Positions 52,481 through 59,929 of a DNA stretch of 64,000 bases are shown piece after piece (the stretch's first letter is position 1; each line of letters opens with the position of its first letter). The notes beneath the pieces were generated by a model. That model was not told where the DNA came from and did not search any database. It was given only the letters and a program-made list of their open reading frames with translations. A program made the position numbers and the translations under genes. Source of the stretch: Bradyrhizobium sp. CCGUVB4N (GTDB lineage Bacteria > Pseudomonadota > Alphaproteobacteria > Rhizobiales > Xanthobacteraceae); assembly GCF_024199945.1 (NCBI RefSeq), contig NZ_JANADP010000001.1:4836001-4900000 (forward strand). The letters are read 5' to 3'.

Positions 52481-54102
52481 CACTGCGCTCCCACATGAAC
52501 GGCCGGCACAGAGGTGCCCGCCGTGGTCGCGAGGTTGAGGATCGGGTAGCCGTAATTGGTGATGGTGAGCGCGATCATCAGCGCCACCCACAGCGCGTGC
52601 GTGTTGAGCGCGACCGGCACGGTCGTCGGTTGGTGCACCGCGACTGCAAAGCGATAGGCGCCCGCGTCAGCCTGCGGGGCACGCATGCCGCGGGCAAGGA
52701 TCACGATGAAGATGATGCCTGAGGTCAGGAGGATGAAGCCGCCGATCGCCGAGAAGGTCACCGAGAGCGCTTGCGGCGCGATGGCAGGATCGCCGAAGTC
52801 GAAATAGGCCATGCGGCGCGGCATTCCGAGAATGCCGACCCAGTGCCACGGGAAGGTCGTGACGATCATGCCGACGAACCATAACCAGAGCTGAGTGCGG
52901 ATCAGGCGGAGGTCGATCAGCTCGCGGCCGGTGAGATGCGGCCACAGATCATAGGCGATCGCAAAATACATGATCACGATGGCGCCGCCGAAGATCAGGT
53001 GGAAATGGCCGGTGATCCACTGCGTGTTGTGGATCGACGCATCGAGCTGATAGCTCATGTTGATGAGCCCGCCGGCGCCGCCGAAACCGAGCATGACGAA
53101 CGAAAACGCCAGCGCCAGCATCATCGGATTGTCCCAGGGCAGGGCCCTGATCCAGCCGAACATGCCGCGGCCACCGCGCAGGCGTGCTGCGATCTCGACC
53201 GAGGCGCAGATCGTGAACACGGTCAGCAGCGTGGGCAGCGCCACCAGCGCCGTGAAGGCCGAATGGATGAACTTGAAGCCGGCGCCGACCTGCGGATCGG
53301 CGAAGGTATGGTGTATGCCGATCGGCATCGCCACCACCAGGAACAGGATGAATGCGATCCGCGCCATGGTGTCGGAATAGACCCGGCCCCCGATCGCGCG
53401 CGGCACGATGGTGTAATAGGCGATGTAGGTCGGCATCAGCCAGAAATAGACGATGGCGTGCAGCGTCCAGGAGAAGAAGATACGGGCGAGGCCGGCATCG
53501 ATCGTGTTCTTCAGCCCCGCCGCGACGGGGATGATCTGGAGCAGCAATTCAAGCGCGGCGCCGACGGCGGTCCAGGCCCACAGATATGAGCCCGCGACGT
53601 TCGCATACATCGCGAGCGGTACCGTCGCCCCGGGATGGGCCTTGCGCCAGACGCGCAGGTTGATCGACATCAGTGCGACCCAGATCCATGAGCCGACGAC
53701 GACCAGCACGACGCCGAGATAGTAGAAGAGATTGCCGATCAGCGGCGGATAAAACGTGTAGAGCACGGAGGCGCGCCCCAACGCGATCGGGATCACCGCC
53801 ATCACGCTGCCGAGGACGATCAGCCAGAAACCGGCCCAGGCCCAGCGCACGCCGACCAGCCGCTGCTCCAGCGCGGACTCGCTGATGGCATAGCCAAAGC
53901 CCATCGCGACCAGGGTCGGGAACACATAGCCCATCACCGTGCCATGCGCGGTCAGCGAGCGGTAATAGAGCTCGGGGTTGGAGAGCCAGGTGCCGATCGG
54001 GCTGCGGATGAACATCTGCCAGGCGCCGAGCGTCAGCGCCACGCCGAACACGGCGAAAGCAAACCAGAAATGGGCGAGAATGAGCTTCCTATTGACCAAC
54101 AC
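52480..54102 (-). CDS. ba3-type (B-family) cytochrome c oxidase subunit I
   Basis: 540 residues with about 13 helices. Heme/copper ligands are recognisable: HGTVMGYVF in an early helix, HAIVYFWLMPTYIAYYTIVP (CuB His with the cross-linked Tyr four residues later, as in Thermus ba3), IHHTFADPQVG, and the heme-ligand pair in WITGHFHLIFGGA. The YFWLMP stretch and lack of the A-family GHPEV motif place it in family B. Terminal reduction of O2 to water with proton pumping. The start is a GTG at 54102 overlapping the subunit II stop by 14 bases. Confidence 0.88.
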   Translation of the reverse strand: MLVNRKLILAHFWFAFAVFGVALTLGAWQMFIRSPIGTWLSNPELYYRSLTAHGTVMGYVFPTLVAMGFGYAISESALEQRLVGVRWAWAGFWLIVLGSVMAVIPIALGRASVLYTFYPPLIGNLFYYLGVVLVVVGSWIWVALMSINLRVWRKAHPGATVPLAMYANVAGSYLWAWTAVGAALELLLQIIPVAAGLKNTIDAGLARIFFSWTLHAIVYFWLMPTYIAYYTIVPRAIGGRVYSDTMARIAFILFLVVAMPIGIHHTFADPQVGAGFKFIHSAFTALVALPTLLTVFTICASVEIAARLRGGRGMFGWIRALPWDNPMMLALAFSFVMLGFGGAGGLINMSYQLDASIHNTQWITGHFHLIFGGAIVIMYFAIAYDLWPHLTGRELIDLRLIRTQLWLWFVGMIVTTFPWHWVGILGMPRRMAYFDFGDPAIAPQALSVTFSAIGGFILLTSGIIFIVILARGMRAPQADAGAYRFAVAVHQPTTVPVALNTHALWVALMIALTITNYGYPILNLATTAGTSVPAVHVGAQ

Positions 54103-54652
54103 AGCTCAGCCTCCCGCCGGCCTTCGCGCGGGTTGCGAAGTCGGTCTTGTCGATCACCTTGACCTTGCCCCACATGCCCTCATGGCCGAAGGAGCAGAAC
54201 TCCTGGCAGGGCATCAGATAGTCGCCGGTCCTCGTAAAGCGCATCAGCTGCTCGGAGACGTAGCCCGGCACCAGCATGGTGTTGACGTTGGTGCCCTGGA
54301 TCAGGATGCCGTGCACGACGTCGGCGCTGGTGGCGCGCAGCGTGATCGGCGTATCCACGGGCACCACGATGCAGGCCGGCGTGAAGGAATATTGCTGGCC
54401 GATCGCGCGCACGGTGACATTGCCGTTGGTCTCCAGCACACTGCCGAGATTGCTCTCGACGAACTCGCCGGACAGATGAATCCGCGACGGATCGGTGGTC
54501 TCGACGCGCGGCTGCGGCATCGTCGCCTGATGGATGCCGGCGAACGCCGCCAGCAGCGCCATGCCCACGATGATGATCACGGCAATGGCGGCCCAGCGCC
54601 GCTCGACGCGGGCCGCGACCTCGACGCTGCGACGCGTGTCCTCCGCGCTCAT
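54089..54652 (-). CDS. ba3-type cytochrome c oxidase subunit II (CuA)
   Basis: 187 residues. A single N-terminal helix (AAIAVIIIVGMALLAAFAGI) is followed by the cupredoxin domain. The CuA site is PCQEFCSFGHEGMWG (CX3CX3HX2M), with the upstream His in ADVVHGILI. One helix and a short length are typical of B-family subunit II. It accepts electrons from the cytochromes c encoded in the same operon. The ATG overlaps the stop of the small upstream gene (ATGA) and its end overlaps subunit I. Confidence 0.88.
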   Translation of the reverse strand: MSAEDTRRSVEVAARVERRWAAIAVIIIVGMALLAAFAGIHQATMPQPRVETTDPSRIHLSGEFVESNLGSVLETNGNVTVRAIGQQYSFTPACIVVPVDTPITLRATSADVVHGILIQGTNVNTMLVPGYVSEQLMRFTRTGDYLMPCQEFCSFGHEGMWGKVKVIDKTDFATRAKAGGRLSCVGQ

Positions 54653-54825
54653 TGCAGCGGTCCCCGCGGCAGGAAGACGAACAGGTAAAAGGCAAGCCAC
54701 ATCGCGACCACGCAGGCCGTGGCGATACCGGCCAGCACGATTGCGCCTGACGGGCCTTGCGCGACCACTTCCTCGACGGCCTGGTCGGCGGCGGCTGGGC
54801 TGGTCGGCGGATCGGAGTTGAACAT
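54649..54825 (-). CDS. Small single-helix subunit of the ba3 oxidase (subunit IIa-like)
   Basis: 58 residues: a polar N terminus (MFNSDPPTSPAAADQAVEEV), then one hydrophobic helix (AIVLAGIATACVVAMWLAFY) and LFVFLPRGPLQ. It is coupled to subunit II by ATGA and starts 9 bases after the triheme cytochrome gene. Thermus ba3 has a 34-residue one-helix subunit IIa that replaces the missing second helix of subunit II; position and topology match here, sequence homology is untested. Such short genes are easily missed in annotation. Confidence 0.7.
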   Translation of the reverse strand: MFNSDPPTSPAAADQAVEEVVAQGPSGAIVLAGIATACVVAMWLAFYLFVFLPRGPLQ

Positions 54826-54833
54826 GACGCCTC

Positions 54834-56075
54834 TCAGTTCAGCGGTGCGGAGCGCAGCTCGTTGGCCTCGCGCGCCGAGACCGGCGTGCCGCGATTGCCC
54901 CAGGCGGTGCGGATGTAGGAGACGACGGCGGCGACCTCGTTGTCGGAGAGGAGGCCCGCGAAGGGCGGCATGCCGTAGGGCATCGGATTGCCCTTGGTGC
55001 CCGGCGGATAGCCGCCATTGAGCACCATGCGGATCGGATTGACCGCCGACTGCATCTCGATCGACTGGTTGTTGGCAAGCGGCGGCCAGTGCGGCGGCTT
55101 GCCTTCGCCCTGCGCGCCGTGACAGCTCGCGCAGTTCTTGTCGTACACGGTCTTGCCGAGGCTGATCAGCAGGCTGCTCTCGGTGTTCGGCAAGGCCGTG
55201 CTTGTCGGCGGCGGCGACGAGCCTTCCGCGATGCCCTTAAGATACACCGCCATCGCCTTGGTGTCGGCGTCGTTGAGGTATTGCAGGCTGTTGTGCACGA
55301 CCTCGGCCATCGGGCCGTAGACCACGCCGCGCGCGGAGACGCCGGTCTGGAGCAGATCGGTGATGTCCTTGATGCTCCAGTCGCCGAGGCCGGCCTCGCG
55401 GTTCGAGGTGAGCGAGGGCGCGTACCAGTTCTGCATCGGGATCAGGCCGCCCTTGAAGGCGTCCGACTGCGAGGTGCCGCCCAGCGCGTTGATCGGCGAA
55501 TGGCACATGCCGCAATGGCCGAGGCCTTCGACCAGATAGGCACCGCGATTCCATTCGGCCGATTTGGTCGGATCGGGCTTGAACTCGCCTTCGCTGAAGA
55601 ACAGCGTGCGCCATCCCAAGATGAGCTGGCGGTTGTCATAGGGGAAGCGCAGCTCGTGCGGCTTGTTCTTCTGGTTCACCGGCGCAATCGAGCGCAGATA
55701 GGCGAAGATCGCGTCGCTGTCGGCGCGTGTCACCTTTGTGTAGGAGGCGAACGGCATCGCCGGATAGATCAGCCCGCCATCCGGGAAGCGGCCGCTGTGC
55801 ATGGTCCGATAAAAATCGTCCGCACTCCATTTGCCGATCCCGGCCTCCGGGTCCGGCGTGATGTTGGAGGTGTAGATCGTGCCGAACGGGGTCGGCATGG
55901 CGCGACCGCCGGCGAACAGGTGGCCTTCGGGGGCGGTGTGGCAGGCGGTGCAATCACCGGCGCGCGCGAGATATTCGCCGCGCGCGATGATGTCGCTTGT
56001 TTTATCCTGGGCCGGCGCCGGCGTGGTGAACGCGGCGAGAGCGAGGATTGCGATCGACAGTTTCGAGCCCATCAT
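54834..56075 (-). CDS. Triheme cytochrome c (alcohol dehydrogenase subunit-like)
   Basis: 413 residues. Signal peptide (SKLSIAILALAAFTTPAPAQ), then three class I cytochrome domains with CTACH (near 43), CGMCH (near 190) and CASCH (near 319). Methionine ligands are likely in PAMPFASYTKV, GPMAEVVHN and YGMPPFAGLLSDNEV. The family (AdhB/GdhB-like) passes electrons from periplasmic dehydrogenases. Here it sits directly upstream of the oxidase subunits, so it probably feeds the ba3 enzyme. ATG at 56075 follows GAGGCGG. Confidence 0.88.
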   Translation of the reverse strand: MMGSKLSIAILALAAFTTPAPAQDKTSDIIARGEYLARAGDCTACHTAPEGHLFAGGRAMPTPFGTIYTSNITPDPEAGIGKWSADDFYRTMHSGRFPDGGLIYPAMPFASYTKVTRADSDAIFAYLRSIAPVNQKNKPHELRFPYDNRQLILGWRTLFFSEGEFKPDPTKSAEWNRGAYLVEGLGHCGMCHSPINALGGTSQSDAFKGGLIPMQNWYAPSLTSNREAGLGDWSIKDITDLLQTGVSARGVVYGPMAEVVHNSLQYLNDADTKAMAVYLKGIAEGSSPPPTSTALPNTESSLLISLGKTVYDKNCASCHGAQGEGKPPHWPPLANNQSIEMQSAVNPIRMVLNGGYPPGTKGNPMPYGMPPFAGLLSDNEVAAVVSYIRTAWGNRGTPVSAREANELRSAPLN

Positions 56076-56083
56076 CCGCCTCG

Positions 56084-56791
56084 TCAGTTGGGCTGGCTGC
56101 CGCAGCCGAACGGCAACGCGTAGGTGCCTTTCGCAACGGGTGCAGGATTTGCGGGGGCAGGGCGCGTCGCAAGCCAGGCCGCGACCGCGGTAACGTCGGC
56201 CTCGGTCAGATGGCCGGCAACGAGCTGCATGCAGTCGGGCGATTTCGCCGTGCGGGTGCCGTAGCGCCATGCGCCGAGCTGGGCGCTGACATAGGCGGCG
56301 CGCAAGCCGAGCAGGCCGGGGATGCCGGGCTGCATGCCCGTGAGTCCCGGCCCGTGGCAGCTCACGCACGCCGGTATGTTACGACCGGCATCGCCGCTGG
56401 TCGCGAGCAATTCGCCCTGCGCGAGGACTTCCTTGCTGACCTCGCTCGGCACCGGCTGCGGCAGTGGCGGGTGCTCGCCGGCAAAATACTCCGCCATCGC
56501 CTCCAGATAGGGATCGGGCAGAAACTCCAGCAGATAGTTCATCGGCGGGTATTTGCGCCGGCCACTGCGGAAGGCGAGGAGCTGGTTGTAGAGATAGCCG
56601 GCCGGCTTGCCGCCAAGTCGCGGGAAATAGACGTCGCTGGTGCCTTCGCCCTTGTTGCCATGACAGGGCGTGCAGGCCTCCACCCGCGCCGCCATGGTAT
56701 CAGGAGGCTGGTTGGCCGTTTGCGCGGCCGCACCATCAAAGACGGCCAAAGTGAAAAGTGCAGCGGCCAGAGCCGCGTCGCGAGCGAACAC
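56084..56791 (-). CDS. Diheme cytochrome c4-like protein
   Basis: 235 residues. A GTG start at 56791 behind GGAGGGCG gives a signal peptide cut near GAAA-QTA. Two heme motifs, CTPCH and CVSCH, lie in repeated cytochrome domains, a c4-type arrangement (GNKGEGTSDVYFPRLGGKPAGY is a hallmark region). The C-terminal GTYALPFGCGSQPN is an unusual tail. First gene of the six-gene oxidase operon; 8 bases separate it from the triheme gene. Likely electron donor to the oxidase. Confidence 0.85.
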   Translation of the reverse strand: MFARDAALAAALFTLAVFDGAAAQTANQPPDTMAARVEACTPCHGNKGEGTSDVYFPRLGGKPAGYLYNQLLAFRSGRRKYPPMNYLLEFLPDPYLEAMAEYFAGEHPPLPQPVPSEVSKEVLAQGELLATSGDAGRNIPACVSCHGPGLTGMQPGIPGLLGLRAAYVSAQLGAWRYGTRTAKSPDCMQLVAGHLTEADVTAVAAWLATRPAPANPAPVAKGTYALPFGCGSQPN

Positions 56792-57491
56792 GGTGTCGCC
56801 CTCCAGTGTGCTGGACCGGTTGATTCCGGATCGCAACGTAGAGCGGCATTATTGCGCCAATATTTTTCAGCGCAAGATCACTTAGGGACGACGACGTTTG
56901 GTCGCGCCGCTGCATCGCACATGATGATCGATTTGGACAAATTTGCGTGCAATTTGAAAAGCAAACATGATGCTGCAGCCTCGCAGCCACTCGTGCCCGA
57001 GCTTAGCCTCGTTGTGTCACCCTCTTTGTCAGAGGGCGCAGAGAAGACCGGGTGCGGTCGTGCGCGCGACGCTCTCGCTCACGATTATCCGCCCTGCGAT
57101 GCCCTTCGCGCCGATGCGACCTGCGTCCACCACGGCTCACCCCAAATTCGTGACGATCGCGATCCGCCCCTCTGACCGAGATGAGGTGGCGGATGTCCAC
57201 TGCAAATCCGAAATTCGGTAAGGCGGAATCTTTTCGCGTGCGCGGATTGACCCGTTTGTGGGGTGTTTTGCCGACGGGCAACGCGAGGGCTGTGAAGTGC
57301 CCGCTAGCTGGCACCCAGCCGTCGATTCACGCCTCGATGAGGATCGGTGACAAGTGCAGTTTGTGCCAAAATGCAGAGGAGTGACGGAACACCCCTTGTC
57401 GTGGATGGCACATCAGGACGGGCTGCATTTCGCGAGGGGGACAATTAGACTCCGAGTCGGGCGCAGGGCTTGTGTAGCGGAACCAGGAGAC
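56792..57491. other. 700-base gap with no supported gene
   Basis: The oxidase operon promoter must lie at its left end; AT-richer sequence and a CAAATT-N7-AATTTG element occur at 56938-56956. The rest (57000-57490) has short open frames on both strands without convincing starts, for example 57181-57384 plus and 57003-57314 minus, which look like decayed sequence. Parts resemble, from memory, mosaic intergenic repeats common in bradyrhizobia. Confidence 0.4.
56938..56956. promoter_or_regulatory. Inverted repeat upstream of the oxidase operon
   Basis: CAAATT-tgcgtgc-AATTTG: 6-bp perfect arms, 7-base centre, about 150 bases upstream of the first cytochrome start. It does not match the FNR/FixK consensus (TTGAT-N4-ATCAA). 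A possible site for an unknown regulator. Confidence 0.3.
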
Positions 57492-57686
57492 ATGGCGCGC
57501 TGGAAGCAGTCGTGGAGCGACGACGACCTCAATCGACTCAGGAAGCTTGCAGGGACCAAGCCAATCACGATGATCGCGAAGGAGCTCGGCCGGACCACCG
57601 GAACTGTGCTCGCGAAGGCGATCGAGCAGAAGCTTCCCGTCATCCATCGGATCGCGCGAACCTCGCAAGGATCGGACCTGACCTAG
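57492..57686 (+). CDS. Small helix-turn-helix (SANT/GcrA-like) protein
   Basis: 64 residues. The ATG at 57492 is preceded by CAGGAG at a good distance; the frame is open back to 57354 but the upstream part has no better start. ARWKQSWSDDDLNRLRKLAG then ITMIAKELGRTTGTVLAKAI reads as a W-x-x-D-x-x-L-x-x-L helix followed by a helix-turn-helix, like the N terminus of GcrA or Myb/SANT folds. Probable DNA-binding protein. No partner is adjacent. Confidence 0.6.
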   Translation: MARWKQSWSDDDLNRLRKLAGTKPITMIAKELGRTTGTVLAKAIEQKLPVIHRIARTSQGSDLT

Positions 57687-57761
57687 ACGCGGAAGTCCTG
57701 CCGATCGATTCCCGGGATTCAGAGGCAAAGATGCGCAGGGGCGCACCAGCTGCAGGAGTAA

Positions 57762-57905
57762 TCCGACCAGATCCTGCAGGAGCTGCGCGATGACCCGCGC
57801 GTCAGCGAGCAATTGACCGTGAGTGCAAAGGTGAAGCCGTCGGATGCCGATGCGGTCAAGCAACGCGTGCTCGACCACGCGAGCGCTTTGCTTGCGGCTG
57901 CGTAG
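57762..57905 (+). pseudogene. Possible gene remnant without a start
   Basis: An open frame after a TAA at 57759-57761 reads SDQILQELRDDPRVSEQLTV then KPSDADAVKQRVLDHASALL and stops at TAG (57903-57905). The composition looks protein-like, but there is no plausible start codon with a ribosome site before the middle of the frame. It may be the tail of a frame-shifted or truncated gene. Low confidence. Confidence 0.25.
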
Positions 57906-57911
57906 GGCGCG

Positions 57912-58523
57912 TCACCCCCGCGGCGACCGCGGCGTCCTGCGCTTCACGACGTGCCGGCGCGGTGAGCGGGTCACGCGCGGACGAAGTCTCGTCGCGGCGG
58001 TGGCGCGGCGGGGCTTGGCAGCGGCTTGCGGGCCGCGGGCGAGCTCCATCAGCATGCGCAGCGCCTCGACCACCGAGCGCTGGCGCACGGCGGTACGGCC
58101 GATCGCGCCGAAGCGCTGCTCGCGATGGATGATGCGGCCGTCGCGTGCGGCGGCGGCAAAATGGACGAGGCCGACCGGCTTGCCCGGGGTGGCGCCGCCG
58201 GGGCCCGCAATGCCGGTGATGGCAACCGCGAGGTCGACGCCGGCACGCTCCAGCGCGCCGACTGCCATTGCGGTCGCGGTCTCCTTGCTGACGGCGCCGA
58301 AATTGGTGAGCGTGCCGGCCTCGACGCCGAGCATCGCGCGCTTGGCGTCGTTGGAATAGGTGACGAAGCCGCGGTCGATGACGTCAGAGGAGCCGGGGAT
58401 GTCCGTCAGCGCGCCGGCAACGAGGCCGCCGGTGCAGGACTCGGCGGTCGCGATGGTCAGCTTGCGCATCCGGCAGAGGTCGAGCAGCGAGCGGGAGAGG
58501 GCGCGTGCGTCGCTGCCGGCCAT
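57912..58523 (-). CDS. pncC: CinA C-terminal family protein (nicotinamide-nucleotide amidase)
   Basis: 203 residues. The core is TIATAESCTGGLVAGALTDI (catalytic Ser), SSDVIDRGFVTYSNDAKRAM, VDLAVAITGIAGPGGATPGK, all hallmarks of the PncC/CinA-C fold, which deamidates NMN to NaMN in pyridine nucleotide recycling. The N-terminal MoCF domain of full CinA is absent. About 35 Arg/Lys-rich C-terminal residues (RRATAATRLRPRVTRSPRRH) extend beyond the fold and are unusual. It starts 3 bases after ispDF on the same strand. Confidence 0.9.
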   Translation of the reverse strand: MAGSDARALSRSLLDLCRMRKLTIATAESCTGGLVAGALTDIPGSSDVIDRGFVTYSNDAKRAMLGVEAGTLTNFGAVSKETATAMAVGALERAGVDLAVAITGIAGPGGATPGKPVGLVHFAAAARDGRIIHREQRFGAIGRTAVRQRSVVEALRMLMELARGPQAAAKPRRATAATRLRPRVTRSPRRHVVKRRTPRSPRG

Positions 58524-58526
58524 GAC

Positions 58527-59723
58527 CTAGACGCTCCAAGTCTTTTCGTTAAATGGCAGGCGGATGGTGGCGCTCGCGGTGGCCGCGATGCCTTCCTCGC
58601 GGCCGGTGAAACCGAGCCGCTCGCTGGTCGTCGCCTTCACCGCGACGCGAGAGACATCGACGCCGGAGATCTCGGCGATGCGCGCGCGCATGACGTCACG
58701 CAACGGACCGATCTTCGGCCGCTCGCAGATCATGGTGACCTCGAGATTGGCGATGCGGCCGCCGCGCGCCGTGACGCGCTCGATGGCGTATTTCAGGAAC
58801 TGATCGGAGGAGGCGCCCTTCCACTTCACATCGCTCGGCGGGAAGTGCGAGCCGATGTCGCCGTCGGCGAGCGCGCCGAGGATCGCATCGACCAGCGCAT
58901 GCAGGCCGACGTCACCGTCGGAATGAGCCAGGAAGCCCTTCGTGTGCGGCACGCGCACGCCGCAGAGCATGAGATGGTCGCCTTCGCCGAAGGCGTGCAC
59001 GTCATAGCCCGTGCCGGTCCTGATGTCGCCGAGCAGGCTGGCCAGGCGCGCTTCCTCGCGCACGAAATCTTCGGGAGTGGTGAGCTTCATATTGGCAACA
59101 TCGCCTTCAAAGGTCGCAACCGTCAATCCCGCCCATTCGGCGATCGCGGCATCATCGGTGAAATCGCTTCGTCCGTCCTTTGCCGCGCGACGATGCGCTT
59201 CGAGGATGACATCGAAACGAAAGGATTGCGGCGTCTGCGCGATTCGCAACGAAGCCCGATCGGGCGTGTCCGCGACATTGCCGTCCGCGCTCGTGACCTT
59301 GATCGTGTCGGTGACGGGGACGACGGGGATCGCCGCACCCGTGCGGCTTGCCGCCTCGATCGCCCGCGAGATCACGCCGGCCGAGACGAAGGGGCGCGCG
59401 GCGTCGTGAATCAGGACGATGTCGGGCTTGTGCTTTGCGAGCGCTTCGAGGCCGGCGAGCACTGAGGCCTGGCGCGTCGCGCCGCCATTGGTGGGTGGCT
59501 CGTGCTTCAGACCTGCGACCGCTGCCGTGAACATGGCGCTGTCATCCGGGTTCACCACCGGCTGCACCGCGAATACGTCGGCATGGGTGCTGAAGGCTTC
59601 CATGGCGCGGTAGATCACCGGCACGCCGCCGATCTCACGATATTGCTTCGGCCCGCCGGCGCCTGCGCGTAGGCCACGACCGGCCGCGACAAGAACAACT
59701 GCGGTGCGCTGTGATTTCGCCAT
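58527..59723 (-). CDS. ispDF: Bifunctional IspD/IspF
   Basis: 398 residues. IspD half: VVLVAAGRGLRAGAGGPKQY nucleotide-binding loop, VLIHDAARPFVS and TDDAAIAEWAG. IspF half from about residue 235: GTGYDVHAFGEGDHLMLCGV with zinc ligands Asp/His, AHSDGDVGLHALVDAILGAL, and IGSHFPPSD. It catalyses CDP-ME formation and MEcPP cyclisation, steps 3 and 5 of the MEP isoprenoid pathway; fusion is common in alphaproteobacteria. The ATG at 59723 fits the IspD N terminus. Divergent from dusB. Confidence 0.95.
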   Translation of the reverse strand: MAKSQRTAVVLVAAGRGLRAGAGGPKQYREIGGVPVIYRAMEAFSTHADVFAVQPVVNPDDSAMFTAAVAGLKHEPPTNGGATRQASVLAGLEALAKHKPDIVLIHDAARPFVSAGVISRAIEAASRTGAAIPVVPVTDTIKVTSADGNVADTPDRASLRIAQTPQSFRFDVILEAHRRAAKDGRSDFTDDAAIAEWAGLTVATFEGDVANMKLTTPEDFVREEARLASLLGDIRTGTGYDVHAFGEGDHLMLCGVRVPHTKGFLAHSDGDVGLHALVDAILGALADGDIGSHFPPSDVKWKGASSDQFLKYAIERVTARGGRIANLEVTMICERPKIGPLRDVMRARIAEISGVDVSRVAVKATTSERLGFTGREEGIAATASATIRLPFNEKTWSV

Positions 59724-59855
59724 AGGACTCAAATATTCAGCTGTTAGGGGATGCGTCGGGCGTGGGGTGATTGCCGGCATGCCTCTAGCACGGCAGGCCC
59801 GCAAAAAAAGGGGGTTTCCCCGGATTGTGGGATTCAGCATTTTGCTGCACTGCAC

Positions 59856-59883
59856 TTGAAAGATTTGCAGAACTGTCTAAACT
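59856..59883 (+). promoter_or_regulatory. Candidate sigma-70 promoter of dusB-ntrBC
   Basis: TTGAAA (59856-59861) and TAAACT (59878-59883) are separated by 16 bases. Transcription would begin near 59890, just before the NtrC-like site at 59902, a placement expected for autorepression. Confidence 0.5.
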
Positions 59884-59901
59884 GTAGGCATGACGCTTGA
59901 C

Positions 59902-59918
59902 TGCACAAGAATTGTGCG
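59902..59918. promoter_or_regulatory. NtrC-box-like site upstream of dusB-ntrBC
   Basis: TGCAC-aagaatt-GTGCG keeps the TGCAC-N7-GTGCA geometry of NtrC sites, with 6-bp perfect arms gcacaa/ttgtgc. It ends 11 bases before the dusB ATG and downstream of the likely transcription start. In Rhizobium the homologous operon is known to be repressed by its own NtrC, which fits. Confidence 0.55.
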
Positions 59919-59929
59919 CAAGATAGGCC

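Noticed and set aside
57181..57384. 67-residue plus-strand frame with a CSLC motif near its end
   Set aside because: No ribosome binding site, composition unlike neighbouring genes, and overlap with minus-strand frames of equal quality. It is treated as part of the decayed gap.
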